Assembly (NCBI GenBank): GCA_009602725.1
Contig: WELB01000008.1
Location: 258,929 to 304,612 of the forward strand
Origin: Spirogloea muscicola
Lineage: Eukaryota; Streptophyta; Zygnematophyceae; Spirogloeales; Spirogloeaceae
Reading direction: 5' to 3'
Length of the DNA stretch: 45,684 nt
In this document: positions 10,309 through 19,467 of the stretch, one piece after another
Layout: each line of letters starts with the position of its first letter
Position numbering within the stretch: position 1 is the first letter of the stretch
Position numbers and translations under genes: made by a program
The notes under the pieces: generated by a model
Told to the model about the DNA's origin: nothing
Databases searched by the model: none
The model's input: the letters and a program-made list of their open reading frames with translations, nothing else

Positions 10309-12110
10309 GCGCTGACTTCCCTTGCGGCCCGGCTGCGGCGAACCAGACTCGCCCTCCAGCAAGAGCAGGACCGAGCCACGGGGGTGCCACCGTTGCGGCC
10401 CTCCTGGCAACGGGCGCCATGCTCTGCAGGTCGTCAGCAACGCTCCCTTCTGCTGGGAGCTGCATGCAAGTCAGCACCATCGCACCTAGCAACGGCTCAG
10501 GTTGACCATAGTACGCCCTTGAATTCCTTGCAAGGATCGTCACTGATGCTACCGCTCGGCAACTACGTCAGATGGCTTTCAGATATGGCATGGCTGTTGC
10601 CAAGCTGCGACCAGGAAGGATGGAGGCTCCAGTGGTGCTGCGTGGGCAGCTTAGGCAGTTGATAGAATGGTCCACTGCATCAGCACGCCGGATGTTGTGC
10701 TGGATGTGCACGCACTGCTGCAGCTGCTGCTACAGCCACAGCTGAAGACCCTGATGCTGCTTTCACACAACCATGAGCGTCGCAATAGTAATTTGCCTTG
10801 GACCAAGCGACAGCATCTGCAACACAGCTTCTGCACCATAAGGACGGGTGCTGGACATGCATCATCCTATAGCCGCTTGGGACACCAAGCTCGCAGTGAG
10901 AATTGAGTCCTCAATGCAGTGGGGCAGAAGCAGCAAAGACGTGGCAGAGGCATCATAAGCGCCCAGCGCTGCTGACAATGTCTGCCCGCTTGGCACTGCA
11001 GACGCAACGGCAGGCTGAATGTAAATTGGACAAGTGCTGAGACAGGTGCTTCTGTCAGGAGCCGCTCCTGTGTATGCCAAAGGACGATGCGATGCTGACC
11101 GCTGCAGATGACCTGACAATGCTGAAGGCCTTCTCTTCATTGCTCAGGAGTGCGTGCACAGGCTGTCCAAATGTTGAGGGCTGCCCTTGCCTTTGTAAGC
11201 ACCGCAAAGATAGCCACCTGCTGCTTAATAACAGTCGCCCCGCTTATTAATGTGCAAGATGGCTGCACTAACGCCCGAGTCTAAATTTCAATACCACTGC
11301 ATCAGGTAGAGACTGTTGTCAGTTTAACTGCTGAGCTCCCAAGGACGCCAAGCCGAATTAAGTGCTCACTCTCCTTTAAGTGTTATCCCTATGCTTGTCA
11401 CCTTCCACTTGGCCGGTTGCAAGCAGGCTACAAGCTCCGCTTCAGTGCTCCCTCTTAAGTTTTTCATGACGTACTATGCTTTTGTAGCAACAGGACTGGG
11501 CCAAAATATTCTGCAAGCGTGCAGGTGAGTGCCTCTCTGAGGCTTGATTTGGTGGCTTTGGTCCAGGGCATGCGCTTGTGCTAAGCTGGTCAACCAGCGC
11601 ATGTAGGCTTCATGCTGCCCTTGCTACTTCGTGGCTCGTGATCTGCGTGGCTGGCGGCGGGCTCGTTGACAACCACGCTGTCACCTCTCTGCAGAGGCGT
11701 GCAGCAGCTAGCATCTCTCCAATGTATTCACTGCCTAGCATGTGGCAGCGCATCCATGGCACTGCACGGCTCTACAGGGTTGTCAGGCTGCATCTCCTTC
11801 TTTGTGACGAGGCCTGTTGCAACTTGTCAGCACCTGGGCTGCAAGGACGTTGCAAGGAGCTCAGAGTGATGTGAGATGTTGATGCGTTGGCCATTGCCTA
11901 TCCTGAGGCGACAAATGCAGCTGGTGTCAGCAAGACGTTCACCGGCACACAGTGCTGAGCATCACAAGCCACTTACCTCGCTTGAGAAGAGCGCCCCCGA
12001 CGCCAAGGCGCCATCGTCGCCGTCGTCGCCGGGATCAGTGCGGGTGCCAACGCCGCACACGCCACTGCTGCAGTGGTCAGCAGAGGGAGGCACCTTTGAG
12101 ATGGGTCTCA
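10309..12110 (+). pseudogene. Degenerate LHW/bHLH-MYC_N-like gene (diverged paralogue)
   Basis: Isolated exon-like pieces parallel the better gene at 19.5-23.1 kb. About 10,535-10,670 reads RQLRQMAFRYGMAVAKL and RMEAPVVLRGQLRQLIEW, which may match the LxxxCxxxGWTYAIxW segment but lacks its Trp. A short exon at 11,488-11,524 reads QQDWAKIFCKRA between TAG and GTGAGT, matching HPEDWAAHFAAGVQ but five bases shorter, which breaks phase. About 11,668-11,720 reads TTLSPLCRGVQQLASLQ, matching TIALVPVRRGVVQLASL. The leader at 10,309 (MALTSLAARLRR) may be a start. Missing bases and lost key residues point to decay, although a fast-evolving gene is possible. The call rests mainly on the order of the last two pieces. 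Confidence 0.4.
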
Positions 12111-12129
12111 GCTTAGAGAATAGGCATCT

Positions 12130-12300
12130 GTGTCATTGGAGCCAGCCGGAATGAAGGAAAAAGAAAGCGCGGCCAGATTGACTGGTGGCTGGGAAAGGCC
12201 AGCCCAGAGGAATGGACAAGGTCTGAAGGAGCCGGAGTGCGAAGGACTAGGACTAAGACATCAGCCAGGGAACGCTCAGTAACCTCTAGTAGGAGATGCA
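12130..12300 (-). repeat. Hairpin module (class A) with AACCTCTAG tail
   Basis: On the minus strand this is the GGGCTGGCC/CCAGCC stem with the CAGTCAATCTGGCCGCGC arm. It is preceded by a conserved segment containing GACCTTGTCCATTCC and CAGTAACCTCTAG. The same composite occurs at 16,460-16,630 (minus). Parts of it recur at 17,640-17,700 (linker and arm) and 18,070-18,110 (CAGTAACCTCTAG tail). Confidence 0.6.
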
Positions 12301-13130
12301 AGTCTTAGTAGCTAGCCGGCGGAAAGACGTCGCCCTGACGGACGCCGAAGGCCGCAGCCAAAGCTCGGCCTGCGAGCAAGTGAACCGCGAAGGCAATGGA
12401 CCGCTGAGAAGGGTGGTGCAAGAGTTTGCCTATCGGAGATGACGGGCTCCTCAGGACTAGATTGGTCTGCGGTGATGACTCGAACAGCCTCTAAGCAGCG
12501 ACCACTAGTTGGACGTACTTGGTGGATCTTTCGAAGCGGCAGTCGCTCTAAGAAGGCAGTCTGAATGTACTACGAGTCGATGCATGCAATAGTTGATTGG
12601 ACGCCCACTCAAGGTGCCCAGCTGCCATGGTCTCTGTAGCCCGCCCTGCAAAGATAGATTCTGATGATGAAGTGTCGGAAGGAGTTGGGAGGTGAAGATT
12701 GGGTGTTCTGAGAGCCAGCATTGTCACTGCCCATAAGAATCGTCTACTTTTTGTTATTGACATCGCATCAATAGGACTACGTACACCTCAATGGGCTGTT
12801 ACAATCGCGAGCACCTTTGGGGTTGCCTCAAGCAACAGTGTTCTGCATTGTCCCGCCGAACTTTTTCAACTTTCTAGGTCATGGTTGCCCAAACTCAGCC
12901 CGCAAAGGATGCGCTGGCCACACCATTGCCCTGGTTGTGGAGCTCGCAGATGTCTCCTATCTTTCTCAAACTTTGGACAGGGCTGCTGCTGCTGCTGCTC
13001 GCTCAACACCATTCATTCTGCTGGGCTGCTTCCCTCGCTCAAAGTCAGACTGGGCTCATATAAGGGGCAGAGCAGTGTGCAGCGAGTCATGACAATGGGC
13101 CAACTTACTCTCACTACTATGTATGGACCT
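12301..13130 (+). other. Unassigned region with an open frame at 12,817-13,092
   Basis: The frame at 12,817-13,092 reads FFNFLGHGCPNSARKGCAGH, then ALVVELADVSYLSQTLDRA, and has protein-like composition, but I do not recognise it. A second frame at 12,699-13,433 overlaps it and runs on into the hairpin repeats, so it is less credible. Neither is linked to a neighbouring gene. Confidence 0.2.
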
Positions 13131-13149
13131 TGTCATGTCCCCTATGGGC

Positions 13150-14200
13150 TAGCCTCTCATTTGTGGGCTGGCTGTTCACAGCCTCTCAAATTTGCGACTT
13201 CCAAGAGCTCCTGGGTGCGGGCCGAGCAGACCACGGGATGCGGGAGGTGCCTCGGGCCTCTCCAGACCTGTCGGGTATTACCCAGCTTCCAATCGAGCCG
13301 CTCCAATGGACGCAAGCACGAGCGATCCGGGGCCGAGCGAACGGCCGGGCAGCCAGTGTTCGCTCTGCCAGTGCGAATGCGGCTGATAACGAAAAGAAGT
13401 GAGCTAGCTATTCCAAAGGGGTGGAGGCTGTGAATGGCCAGCCCAGAAAGTAGAGGTCCATAGAAGAATAAAAGAGACTCTTCCGGTAGAAAGGGCGCCC
13501 ATTGGGGATAGGGGCTGGAAAAGCCAGCCAAAAAGCCAAAAAGAATCAACAAAGTACGAGAAGGGGGCAAGGGGAAGCTCTAGGAAAAACAAGCACACGA
13601 AGAAACAAAGCAGCTACAGATCACTCAGTAACCCCTGCTAAGCAGCCTGAGGTCAAAGACGCTAGGCTCCTGGAAGTGGGTCCCCTGGCCAGAGCCGGTA
13701 GGGGCGATGGCTGTTTAGGGAGAAGTGCTCGCCCAGAGAGAAGAGCTGGCAAAGCCAGCCCAAAAAGAATGGACAATGTATAGGGCCAGCTCAGGAAACA
13801 ATTGAACAAGATTTCGACGGGGCCAGAATAGCGCCAAAGCACACTGCAACTCGAGTGAGAATTGGTGCTCAATATTCCCTGTTGAGCAGCAGGTCAGAGA
13901 AAGTGGTCTCCGAGTAGAAGGGAAGAAGCGCGGCCAGATTGACTGGTGGCTGGGAAAGGCCAGCCCAAAAGAATGGACAAAAGTAGCGGGTTCCCAGTCT
14001 AGCGGGTCCGCTGACTATAGCCAAAGAAATTAGATTTATTTTATGCGCACCGCGCGCCTTTCTTCTTAAATATAATAAGGGAGCCAAAACAGAAAGCGGC
14101 TTGCCAAGACGGGGGAAAGGAAAAGATCGTGTATTAGAAAGAAATGTAGGCCAAATAGCCAGGTACAAAGGCAAGCACATCTAAAAATCTACATAACCTA
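13150..14200 (-). repeat. Cluster of hairpin modules with a LINE 3' end inside
   Basis: At least four minus-strand modules lie at about 13,420-13,470, 13,500-13,540, 13,720-13,785 and 13,920-13,990, and one plus-strand module at 13,155-13,190. Modules have interchangeable arms (ATGGGCGAGCA-type, CTCTGGCCGCGC-type, ACTGGAAGAGTC-type) joined by GTCCATTCTTTT linkers. The cluster surrounds the LINE C-terminus at 13,636-13,705. Confidence 0.6.
13613..13705 (-). mobile_element. LINE C-terminal fragment
   Basis: The minus-strand reading GSGQGTHFQEP followed by DLRLLSRGY and a stop is nearly identical to the end of the complete LINE at 26,173-26,260. Homology continues into the 3' UTR (TAGCTGCTTTGT) and from there into hairpin modules. 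This is the clearest evidence that the hairpin modules are attached to LINE 3' ends. Confidence 0.75.
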
Positions 14201-14216
14201 CAGCAGATTGACCCGC

Positions 14217-15635
14217 TCAATAACCACGGGTCAAGACATAAAGGTCACTACTCGATGCATGAATACCAGATGCCAGGAACGGAGCCCTTCTGCCACCTAC
14301 TAGAGCTCGCCCAGCTTTCTGGTGCAAGGCACTAGCCTGAGCACGCTGCAAACAGGCCGAAACTCGACGTCGCAAGAGCGACAGATATGCAGCTGGCAAG
14401 CCCATCTCAGCCGGAAACACATCTGCGCGTCGAGTGTAGCCTAGATTGGCAATGTTTTGAAGCAGAGTGTGGAAGCGAGGACCCAGACAGCCAAAGATGT
14501 CGATTGCAGCTGGCAGGAGTTGATCGCATTGGGGGTAATCGGAGTAATGCCGCAGTTTTCTTTGCTCTGCTCCGCCCACTGCGTGCCCAGCAATGTGTGT
14601 TGATGCTGGGCCTTTATATGCCTCCGTAACAACAACGTCGACCAGGGCCCGTGGTCCTCCACCAGGTTGCACGCCCACAATGTCAAGTGTGCGGCGATGA
14701 TGACGTCCCTGGGCGTCCGTGGTGATAGGCATGATATTGTTGACTTCCACGACCGCACGGTAGCCGGCGTCGCGCATCAAGCCCGCCAGGGCATCGCGAA
14801 GGAGGTTGTGAATGCCCACCACTTCTGGTCCAGTGGGGCATCTCAGCATGTGAGTGGCGAGCACAGCACCCTCTGCACGGAAGCCGCACTCGCACTGGCG
14901 CACCCCAATCAGGCAATTAGGTGGGAGGCCGAGGAAGAGTTGAAGCGATGTCCGAAAGGCCTCGGAGCTGATGCTGAAGGCGTTGGCGACGGGGGGAGAG
15001 GTGATCCAGTCAGTGGCACCAGGTGTGGCCAGAGAAGTGAGTCTTGCCAAGCTCCTCGGATTGTTCTGAATCTCTGGCAGCCTCCTCAACCTTCTGCGGC
15101 GTTCGTCTTCCACTGCCGTAACCAGTCTGGATTGTGCCCCTCTATCAGAAGCTTGGGCGAGGGTGGAGAATGGCGTGAGTAGGGGTTGGAGAGAGGGGAA
15201 AGAGCTGATGGCTGAGTCGCGGATGCTCCTCAGATCCGCTTGGAAGGGGGAAAGGGCTGTGAACAGCCAGCCTGAAGAAAGGAACGAGGGAAGGCGCGCG
15301 AAAACATTGGAAACAAGGGAAACGCGCGCGGGGAGCCGATCGCGGGGATCCGCAGGGGGGGGGAGGGGATACGCGTTGGGCCCGCATCTCGGTGGGCCGC
15401 GGCCCACGGAATTGCGGCAACGTGGTGGCCCCGTCGGCAGATCTCGGGCCCCGCCGCGGAGGAACGTCACCATGCCGTACAGACGACGAGGTCCTGGCGG
15501 CTCCGGACAGCCAGCACGGGCCGTACGACGCCCCGCTCTCACTGGGCCAAAGCCCCCCGTGAGTGGCCGGCGCCCCCTGGGGAGGACGAAAGACTCTTCC
15601 CAGTAGGAGGGCAATGGCTGTGGTTGATTGAGCAA
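14217..15635 (-). mobile_element. LINE C-terminal ORF: CCHC knuckle and restriction-like endonuclease
   Basis: An uninterrupted 472-codon minus-strand frame. Its C-terminal ~300 residues hold the family signature: RRLRRLPEIQNNPRSLARL, then LGLPPNCLIGVRQCECGF, a CxCx11HxxxC knuckle, LLRDALAGLMRDAGYRAVVE, RRTLDIVGV and ALVDVVVTEAY (the two Asp of a PD-(D/E)XK-like nuclease). It continues with HYSDYPQCD, AAIDIFG and the C-terminus DLYVLTRGY. In R2-like LINEs this domain nicks target DNA for target-primed reverse transcription. The N-terminal ~150 codons are not LINE-like: they run through a hairpin module near 15,245-15,280 and GC-rich DNA, so the ORF start is accidental. No RT precedes it. It is the only endonuclease copy here without a frameshift. 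Confidence 0.8.
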
Positions 15636-15780
15636 CGTAGCTCTCCAAAGGGGGCAAGGGCTGTGGAAAGCCAGCCCGAAAAGAAGGGAGGTTCGAAGGG
15701 GCCAAAAGCGCTGACTCAGGACTTGGGTGGAATTGTGTCATTGGCCAGCCCAGAAAAGGAATGAACATTGAAGACATTCC
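15590..15780 (-). repeat. Hairpin modules
   Basis: Two or three degenerate GGGCTGGC/CCAGCC modules on the minus strand carry arms of the ACTGGGAAGAGTC and CCAAAGGGGGCAAG type. They adjoin the LINE-derived ORF and the possible exon at 15.9 kb. Confidence 0.5.
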
Positions 15781-15912
15781 CATGTGAATGTCCGTGGCAA
15801 TGGAGGTCGACTGCGCCGCAGAATAGACGTGCAGGCGCTGGTTCGTAGTGAGGGTACTTCCGCTGCAAGGGAAATTGACTGCATCAGGAGTATTGAGGTA
15901 GAGCGTCGCCCG

Positions 15913-16139
15913 CTAGAGGCCTACTGGACACTCGAACAGCATGGAGTAGCCGCTCAAGTAGCTGTGTCGGCCTTCCCTCATCTCCACATAGGCAGCCCTG
16001 CCGCGACTTGGTGTCTCATAACCCGGAGTGGCTTCGAGGAGAAGCGGGGCCGGGTGGCTGTCAGAAGCCCACTTCTGTCCAAGTTGTCGCACGAGAAGCT
16101 CGAGGTACACATCCCGGATGTGCTTGTTGTCATAGGCCG
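15913..16139 (-). CDS. Probable exon of an unknown protein
   Basis: After an acceptor-like TTAATATTGCTCTAG on the minus strand comes a frame reading AYDNKHIRDVYLELLVRQLG, then QKWASDSHPAPLLLEATPGY and RAAYVEMREGRHSYLSGYSM, ending near 15,913 with a stop. Composition is protein-like (aromatic and charged residues evenly mixed) and unlike the repeat-derived frames around it. I cannot place it in a family. Upstream exons, if any, would lie beyond 16.2 kb. The overlapping plus-strand frame of 123 codons is a less likely alternative. Confidence 0.35.
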
Positions 16140-16161
16140 TCTAGAGCAATATTAAGACTGC

Positions 16162-16229
16162 GAGAAATGCTGAAGGGATCAAACCCTTAACCTTTGATTG
16201 TGGAGGCCTTCATTCTACCATTGCAACTA
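16162..16229 (-). tRNA. tRNA-like sequence, possible tRNA pseudogene
   Basis: About 68 bases on the minus strand can be laid out as a tRNA. TGCTG pairs with CAGCA at the ends, a D-arm-like GCAATGGTAGAA follows, and a T-arm AAGGG-TTTGAT-CCCTT contains a B-box-like GGTTTGATCCC. A CTCCACA loop would put CCA (Trp) at the anticodon. The anticodon stem pairs poorly and the T-loop is one base short, so it is more likely decayed or coincidental. Confidence 0.25.
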
Positions 16230-16439
16230 ACAGCAAATATAAGATAAAATGTTGTGTTTGAATTATGCAACGAACAGTTGATGATTGCAGAGAAGAGGAA
16301 ATGGACCACTCCAACAGGGCAAAGTCGGGAGTGGCAGTACGGAGGCGGCACATATGAGCGTACGGCAGGACACAGCCAGCAAAGCAGGCCACTGTATGAC
16401 GCCAAGCAGCGGCAGGGAGGCACCTATGCAAGCTCATTT

Positions 16440-16640
16440 GCCCAGAATGACCTAAGTGCATGTGAAAGCGCAGGCCAGATTGACTGGTGGCTGTGAGAGG
16501 CCAGCCCAAAGGAATGGACAGGGTCTGAAGAAGCCGGAGTGCTAAATACTACGACAACAGCCAGGGGACTCTCAGGAACCTCTAATCAGGGGACTCTCAG
16601 TGACCTCTAGTCAGAAGGTGCAAGCCGGAACAGAGAAGTG
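16440..16640 (-). repeat. Hairpin module (class A) with duplicated AACCTCTAG tail
   Basis: This is the same composite as at 12,130-12,300 (minus), including the GTCCATTCC linker. Here the CTCAGNNACCTCTARTCAG segment is present twice in tandem (near 16,570 and 16,595). Confidence 0.6.
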
Positions 16641-17370
16641 CAAGAGGTCACTCAGACTGGTGCAGGAAGTGGACTCCCATGAAAGCTGATATCTGGCAGC
16701 TAAGGCATGACCTAAATGCATAAGCTTGGAGAAGGCAGCAACAGGCAAACAGCTCATCATGCCCATGAGGCCAGCCGAAAACCTTACCTACTCGACAGAT
16801 GAGGTGCGCCCTTGTACACGGCAACTCCTGTGCCACACCCGCGTCCACGTTATCCGGAGCGGGTCGTGACGCCCAGCACCTGCCCCCCATCTGGGCAAGG
16901 GCGCGGAGTCGCCGACAAGCCGCAGCTCGAGCTTGGCCGTAGGCGGCGCCAAGGGCCGCAGGAGCCGCAGAAAAAATCTCCCGCCGGGGAGATGCGAGCC
17001 CGGCAGGCGCGGGATCTGCGGAGCGGGCCCCGCTTTCAATGCACGCTGCAGCGTGGGGCGGTGGCCGCACGAGCCGCACGAGAAAGCGCCGCGGCGCCGG
17101 AGCGCCGCGCCTCCGGCGCCTCCGGCGCCTCTTGTGGGTGATGGCGCCCAACGTCATCCCAGCCCCTATCAATGGGAACGCACTTTTTCCTTTCGACCTT
17201 GCCAAAAGTTTGGGGGACTTCATTCCCTCGAGTTTTTGGTAACAGTGGCTTCCCTCTCCTCTGGCTTTGCTTGCCCCTCTTCTCTGTGGGTGAGCATTTT
17301 CTTCTTCTCTTGGACTAGATTTCGTCTGACAATTGTGCTTAAATCTGGGCACCCCTACAATTCATGCGCA
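16641..17370. other. GC-rich stretch, nothing recognised
   Basis: Very GC-rich between about 16,800 and 17,140, including a CGGCGCCTC-type tandem near 17,105-17,130. A degenerate class B hairpin module (CAGCCCCTATCAATGGGAACG) lies at about 17,158. Open frames here are long only because of base composition. Confidence 0.25.
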
Positions 17371-18220
17371 CCGGGCCACCTTCTCTCTTTTGGTGGCTGG
17401 CCGTTTCCTCAGGCCTGGCCTTCTTTCGAACGTCAGCCCGCCAACGCCCTCCCACGGTTGGCTTTACAAGCCCCTCTCTATGGGCGAGCTCATTTTTGGG
17501 CTGGCTTTTCCAGCCCGTATTTTCGACGGGCGAGCCCTTCTTCTTTGTAGGTCTTATTCGTCGCCTACTGCAAACCTGTACATTCCTTTTGGGCTGGCCT
17601 CTCAAAGCCCTTACCCCCATCGGGAGAGCCACTTCTTCCTGGCTCCTTCAGACCTTGTCCATGCCTTTGGGCTGGCCTTTCCCAGCCTCCAGTCAATCTG
17701 GCCGCGCTTTCTTCGGGCTGGTTGTTCCAGCCCCTATTCTCAATGGGCGAGCACTTTCTTCTTCTTTCTTCCTTCTTCTCACAGCCACCAGTCATTTCGG
17801 AAGCGCTGTTCATTAATCTGCCCGCGACCCCATCAGCTTCCCTCATCAGCCAGCGGCTGGACGAGCACCTACCTCCTTCCATCCTTTTTTTCTTCTTTGC
17901 ACTGGCTCTATCTGCCCGATGTACGGCTCGGCTTGGCCTCCGTACCTGTGATGTAGTGCTCACCAGCCCATGCAGACCTTCTCCGATATTTTCGGGCTGC
18001 TACACACAGCCCTTTGGTAGGAGAAAGGGCTCGCCCATTGAGGATAGGGGCTGGACAAGCCAGCCCTTTGGTAGGCCCTTTCAGTAACCTCTAGTCAGGA
18101 GATGCAAGCGCTTGGAAAGCGCTGTACAGCTCCTTCAGAGCCTGTCAATTCTTTTGGGGCTAGCTTTTAATGAAAGACTATTCCAGTGAGAGGCTCTTCC
18201 AGCCCTCGCCCAACTTCGAA
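17371..18220 (+). repeat. Array of hairpin modules
   Basis: Eight or more modules occur in a row, at about 17,390, 17,455, 17,502, 17,600, 17,667, 17,716, 17,993, 18,040 (minus) and 18,155. Each has a GGGCTGG/CCAGCCC stem with a 4-6 base loop, then one of a small set of arms (CTATTCTCAATGGGCGAGCA; CAGTCAATCTGGCCGCGC; TTACCCCCATCGGGAGAGCC; CCTTTGGTAGGAGAAAG). They are separated by CTTC-rich spacers and ACCTTGTCCATNCCTTT linkers. The same arms occur in different order elsewhere in the window. Confidence 0.65.
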
Positions 18221-18570
18221 TGAGCTCACTTTTGTTTCCGAATGAGAGCAGCCGTGACGCACTCCGCGTGCCTTCTCCGCGCGGCTGGCTGGCGGGTCGG
18301 GGCGGCGCAGCTTGGCGCGGCCCCCTTTTGGGGGCCAAGCCCCGTGCAGGCCCCACCGCCGGGCTGGGGCTCGGGTGGGGTTCAGCGGCGCCGCCGGCCC
18401 GCGGGGTGGCGCAACCCCTCCCCGGCGGCGCCGCCACCGGCCCGGGAGCCGGTGTGGGCCCACGCCGGGCGGGGCGCACTGCCGCCCCCCTCAGCCGCCG
18501 CTCCCTCCCGCCGCTTTCGCTCATTTGCGCCTTCTGGCCCTCTCAGACCTTGTGCATTCCTCTGGCCCCC
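18221..18570. other. GC-rich stretch, nothing recognised
   Basis: More than 350 bases of very GC-rich DNA lie between two hairpin arrays. It includes a short palindrome GGCCCCCTTTTGGGGGCC near 18,318. No coding evidence beyond composition-driven open frames. Confidence 0.3.
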
Positions 18571-18870
18571 TTCTCGTTCATTCTTTTTTGGGCTGGTTTT
18601 TCCAGCCCCTATCCTCAATGGGCGAGCACTATCTTCTGGGCTGCCCTCTCACAGCCATTGCCTTTCTATCTGGCCGCGGTGTCTGCTTCCCCTGGCCCCC
18701 TTCTCGTGCTTTGTTCATTCTATCTTGGGATAGCTTTTCCAGCCCCTATCCTCAATGGGCGAGCACTTTCTCATTTCGCTACCCCGTTACCAGGACATTC
18801 GTGAAGGCTAGACTTGGCCTCTCTTTCAATTCCATGCGCACCGCGCGCGCATTCTCCCTCTTCACTGGGA
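18571..18870 (+). repeat. Hairpin modules followed by a terminal repeat
   Basis: Class B modules lie at about 18,590 and 18,735, with a shorter one at 18,640. A LINE-type terminal repeat follows at about 18,800-18,865 (GGCCTCTCTTTCAATTCCAT, CCGCGCGCGCATTCTC). The terminal repeat sits immediately upstream of the LHW-like gene. It is copied in the same relative position in the inverted duplicate at 45,240-45,335, so it was there before duplication. Confidence 0.6.
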
Positions 18871-18879
18871 AGTGCTGCC

Positions 18880-19460
18880 TTACACTGGAAGGCGGCATTT
18901 GCCNCCCGCCCCAGCTCGGCAAGCCCGGGACTGCTCGGCGACTCCGGCAGCTCCAGCCAGCAGCAAAGGGCCGACGGAGCCCCGCCGCCGTCGCGGCCGC
19001 GGCGGCCCCGCCGGCATCCCAACCCGGCTCCGGCCACCCATGGTTCTATGACCTCCTCGCCACTGCCGCAGCCGCCGCCACCGCCAGCTGCGCCGCACCT
19101 CTAGCTGCATCGCGCCGCCGCCGCGCTCAGCGCGGCACCTCCTCTGCGGCAGCCGCGCTGGGCGCCGAGTGCCGGTTATCCTCCTACGCCCTCGCGCTGC
19201 TGGCAAGGGGCTAACTGCCGCTCCGCTGCCAGCTGTGGCGGCTGCCGCTGCCCGAGGAGCAGTGGCCGCCGGTGCAGGCGAGCTGCGCTCACAGCTGGCG
19301 CCGTCGTCGCGGCCGCAGGTGGACTGCCGCTGCGGCGATCCACACCAGCTGAGGCCGCCGGACGCGGCAGCGCTGCATCCTGGCGCGGCACTGGCGCCGC
19401 AGCTCCTGCTGTTGCTGCTGCTGGCCTGTACACCTGTACCGCCGTCACCATCCTCTGGTC
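18880..19460 (+). promoter_or_regulatory. GC-rich leader/promoter region of the LHW-like gene
   Basis: A CpG- and CNG-rich stretch with CCG/GCA repeats and one N at 18,904. It starts immediately after the terminal repeat and ends at the first good coding exon. Part of it (to about 19,165) is preserved inverted at 45,005-45,240. In-frame stops near 19,102 and 19,213 argue against one continuous coding frame. No TATA-like element was picked out. Confidence 0.35.
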
Positions 19461-19467
19461 CAGCCGC

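Noticed and set aside
17333-18087. Recurring peptides such as GWLFQPLFSMGEHF and FWAGFSSPYPQWAS
   Set aside because: These are different frames of the hairpin modules. Frame is not conserved between copies, so they are not protein repeats.
17371-18220. CRISPR-like repeat/spacer array
   Set aside because: The arms recur rather than being unique, the units vary in length, there are no cas genes, and the genome is eukaryotic.
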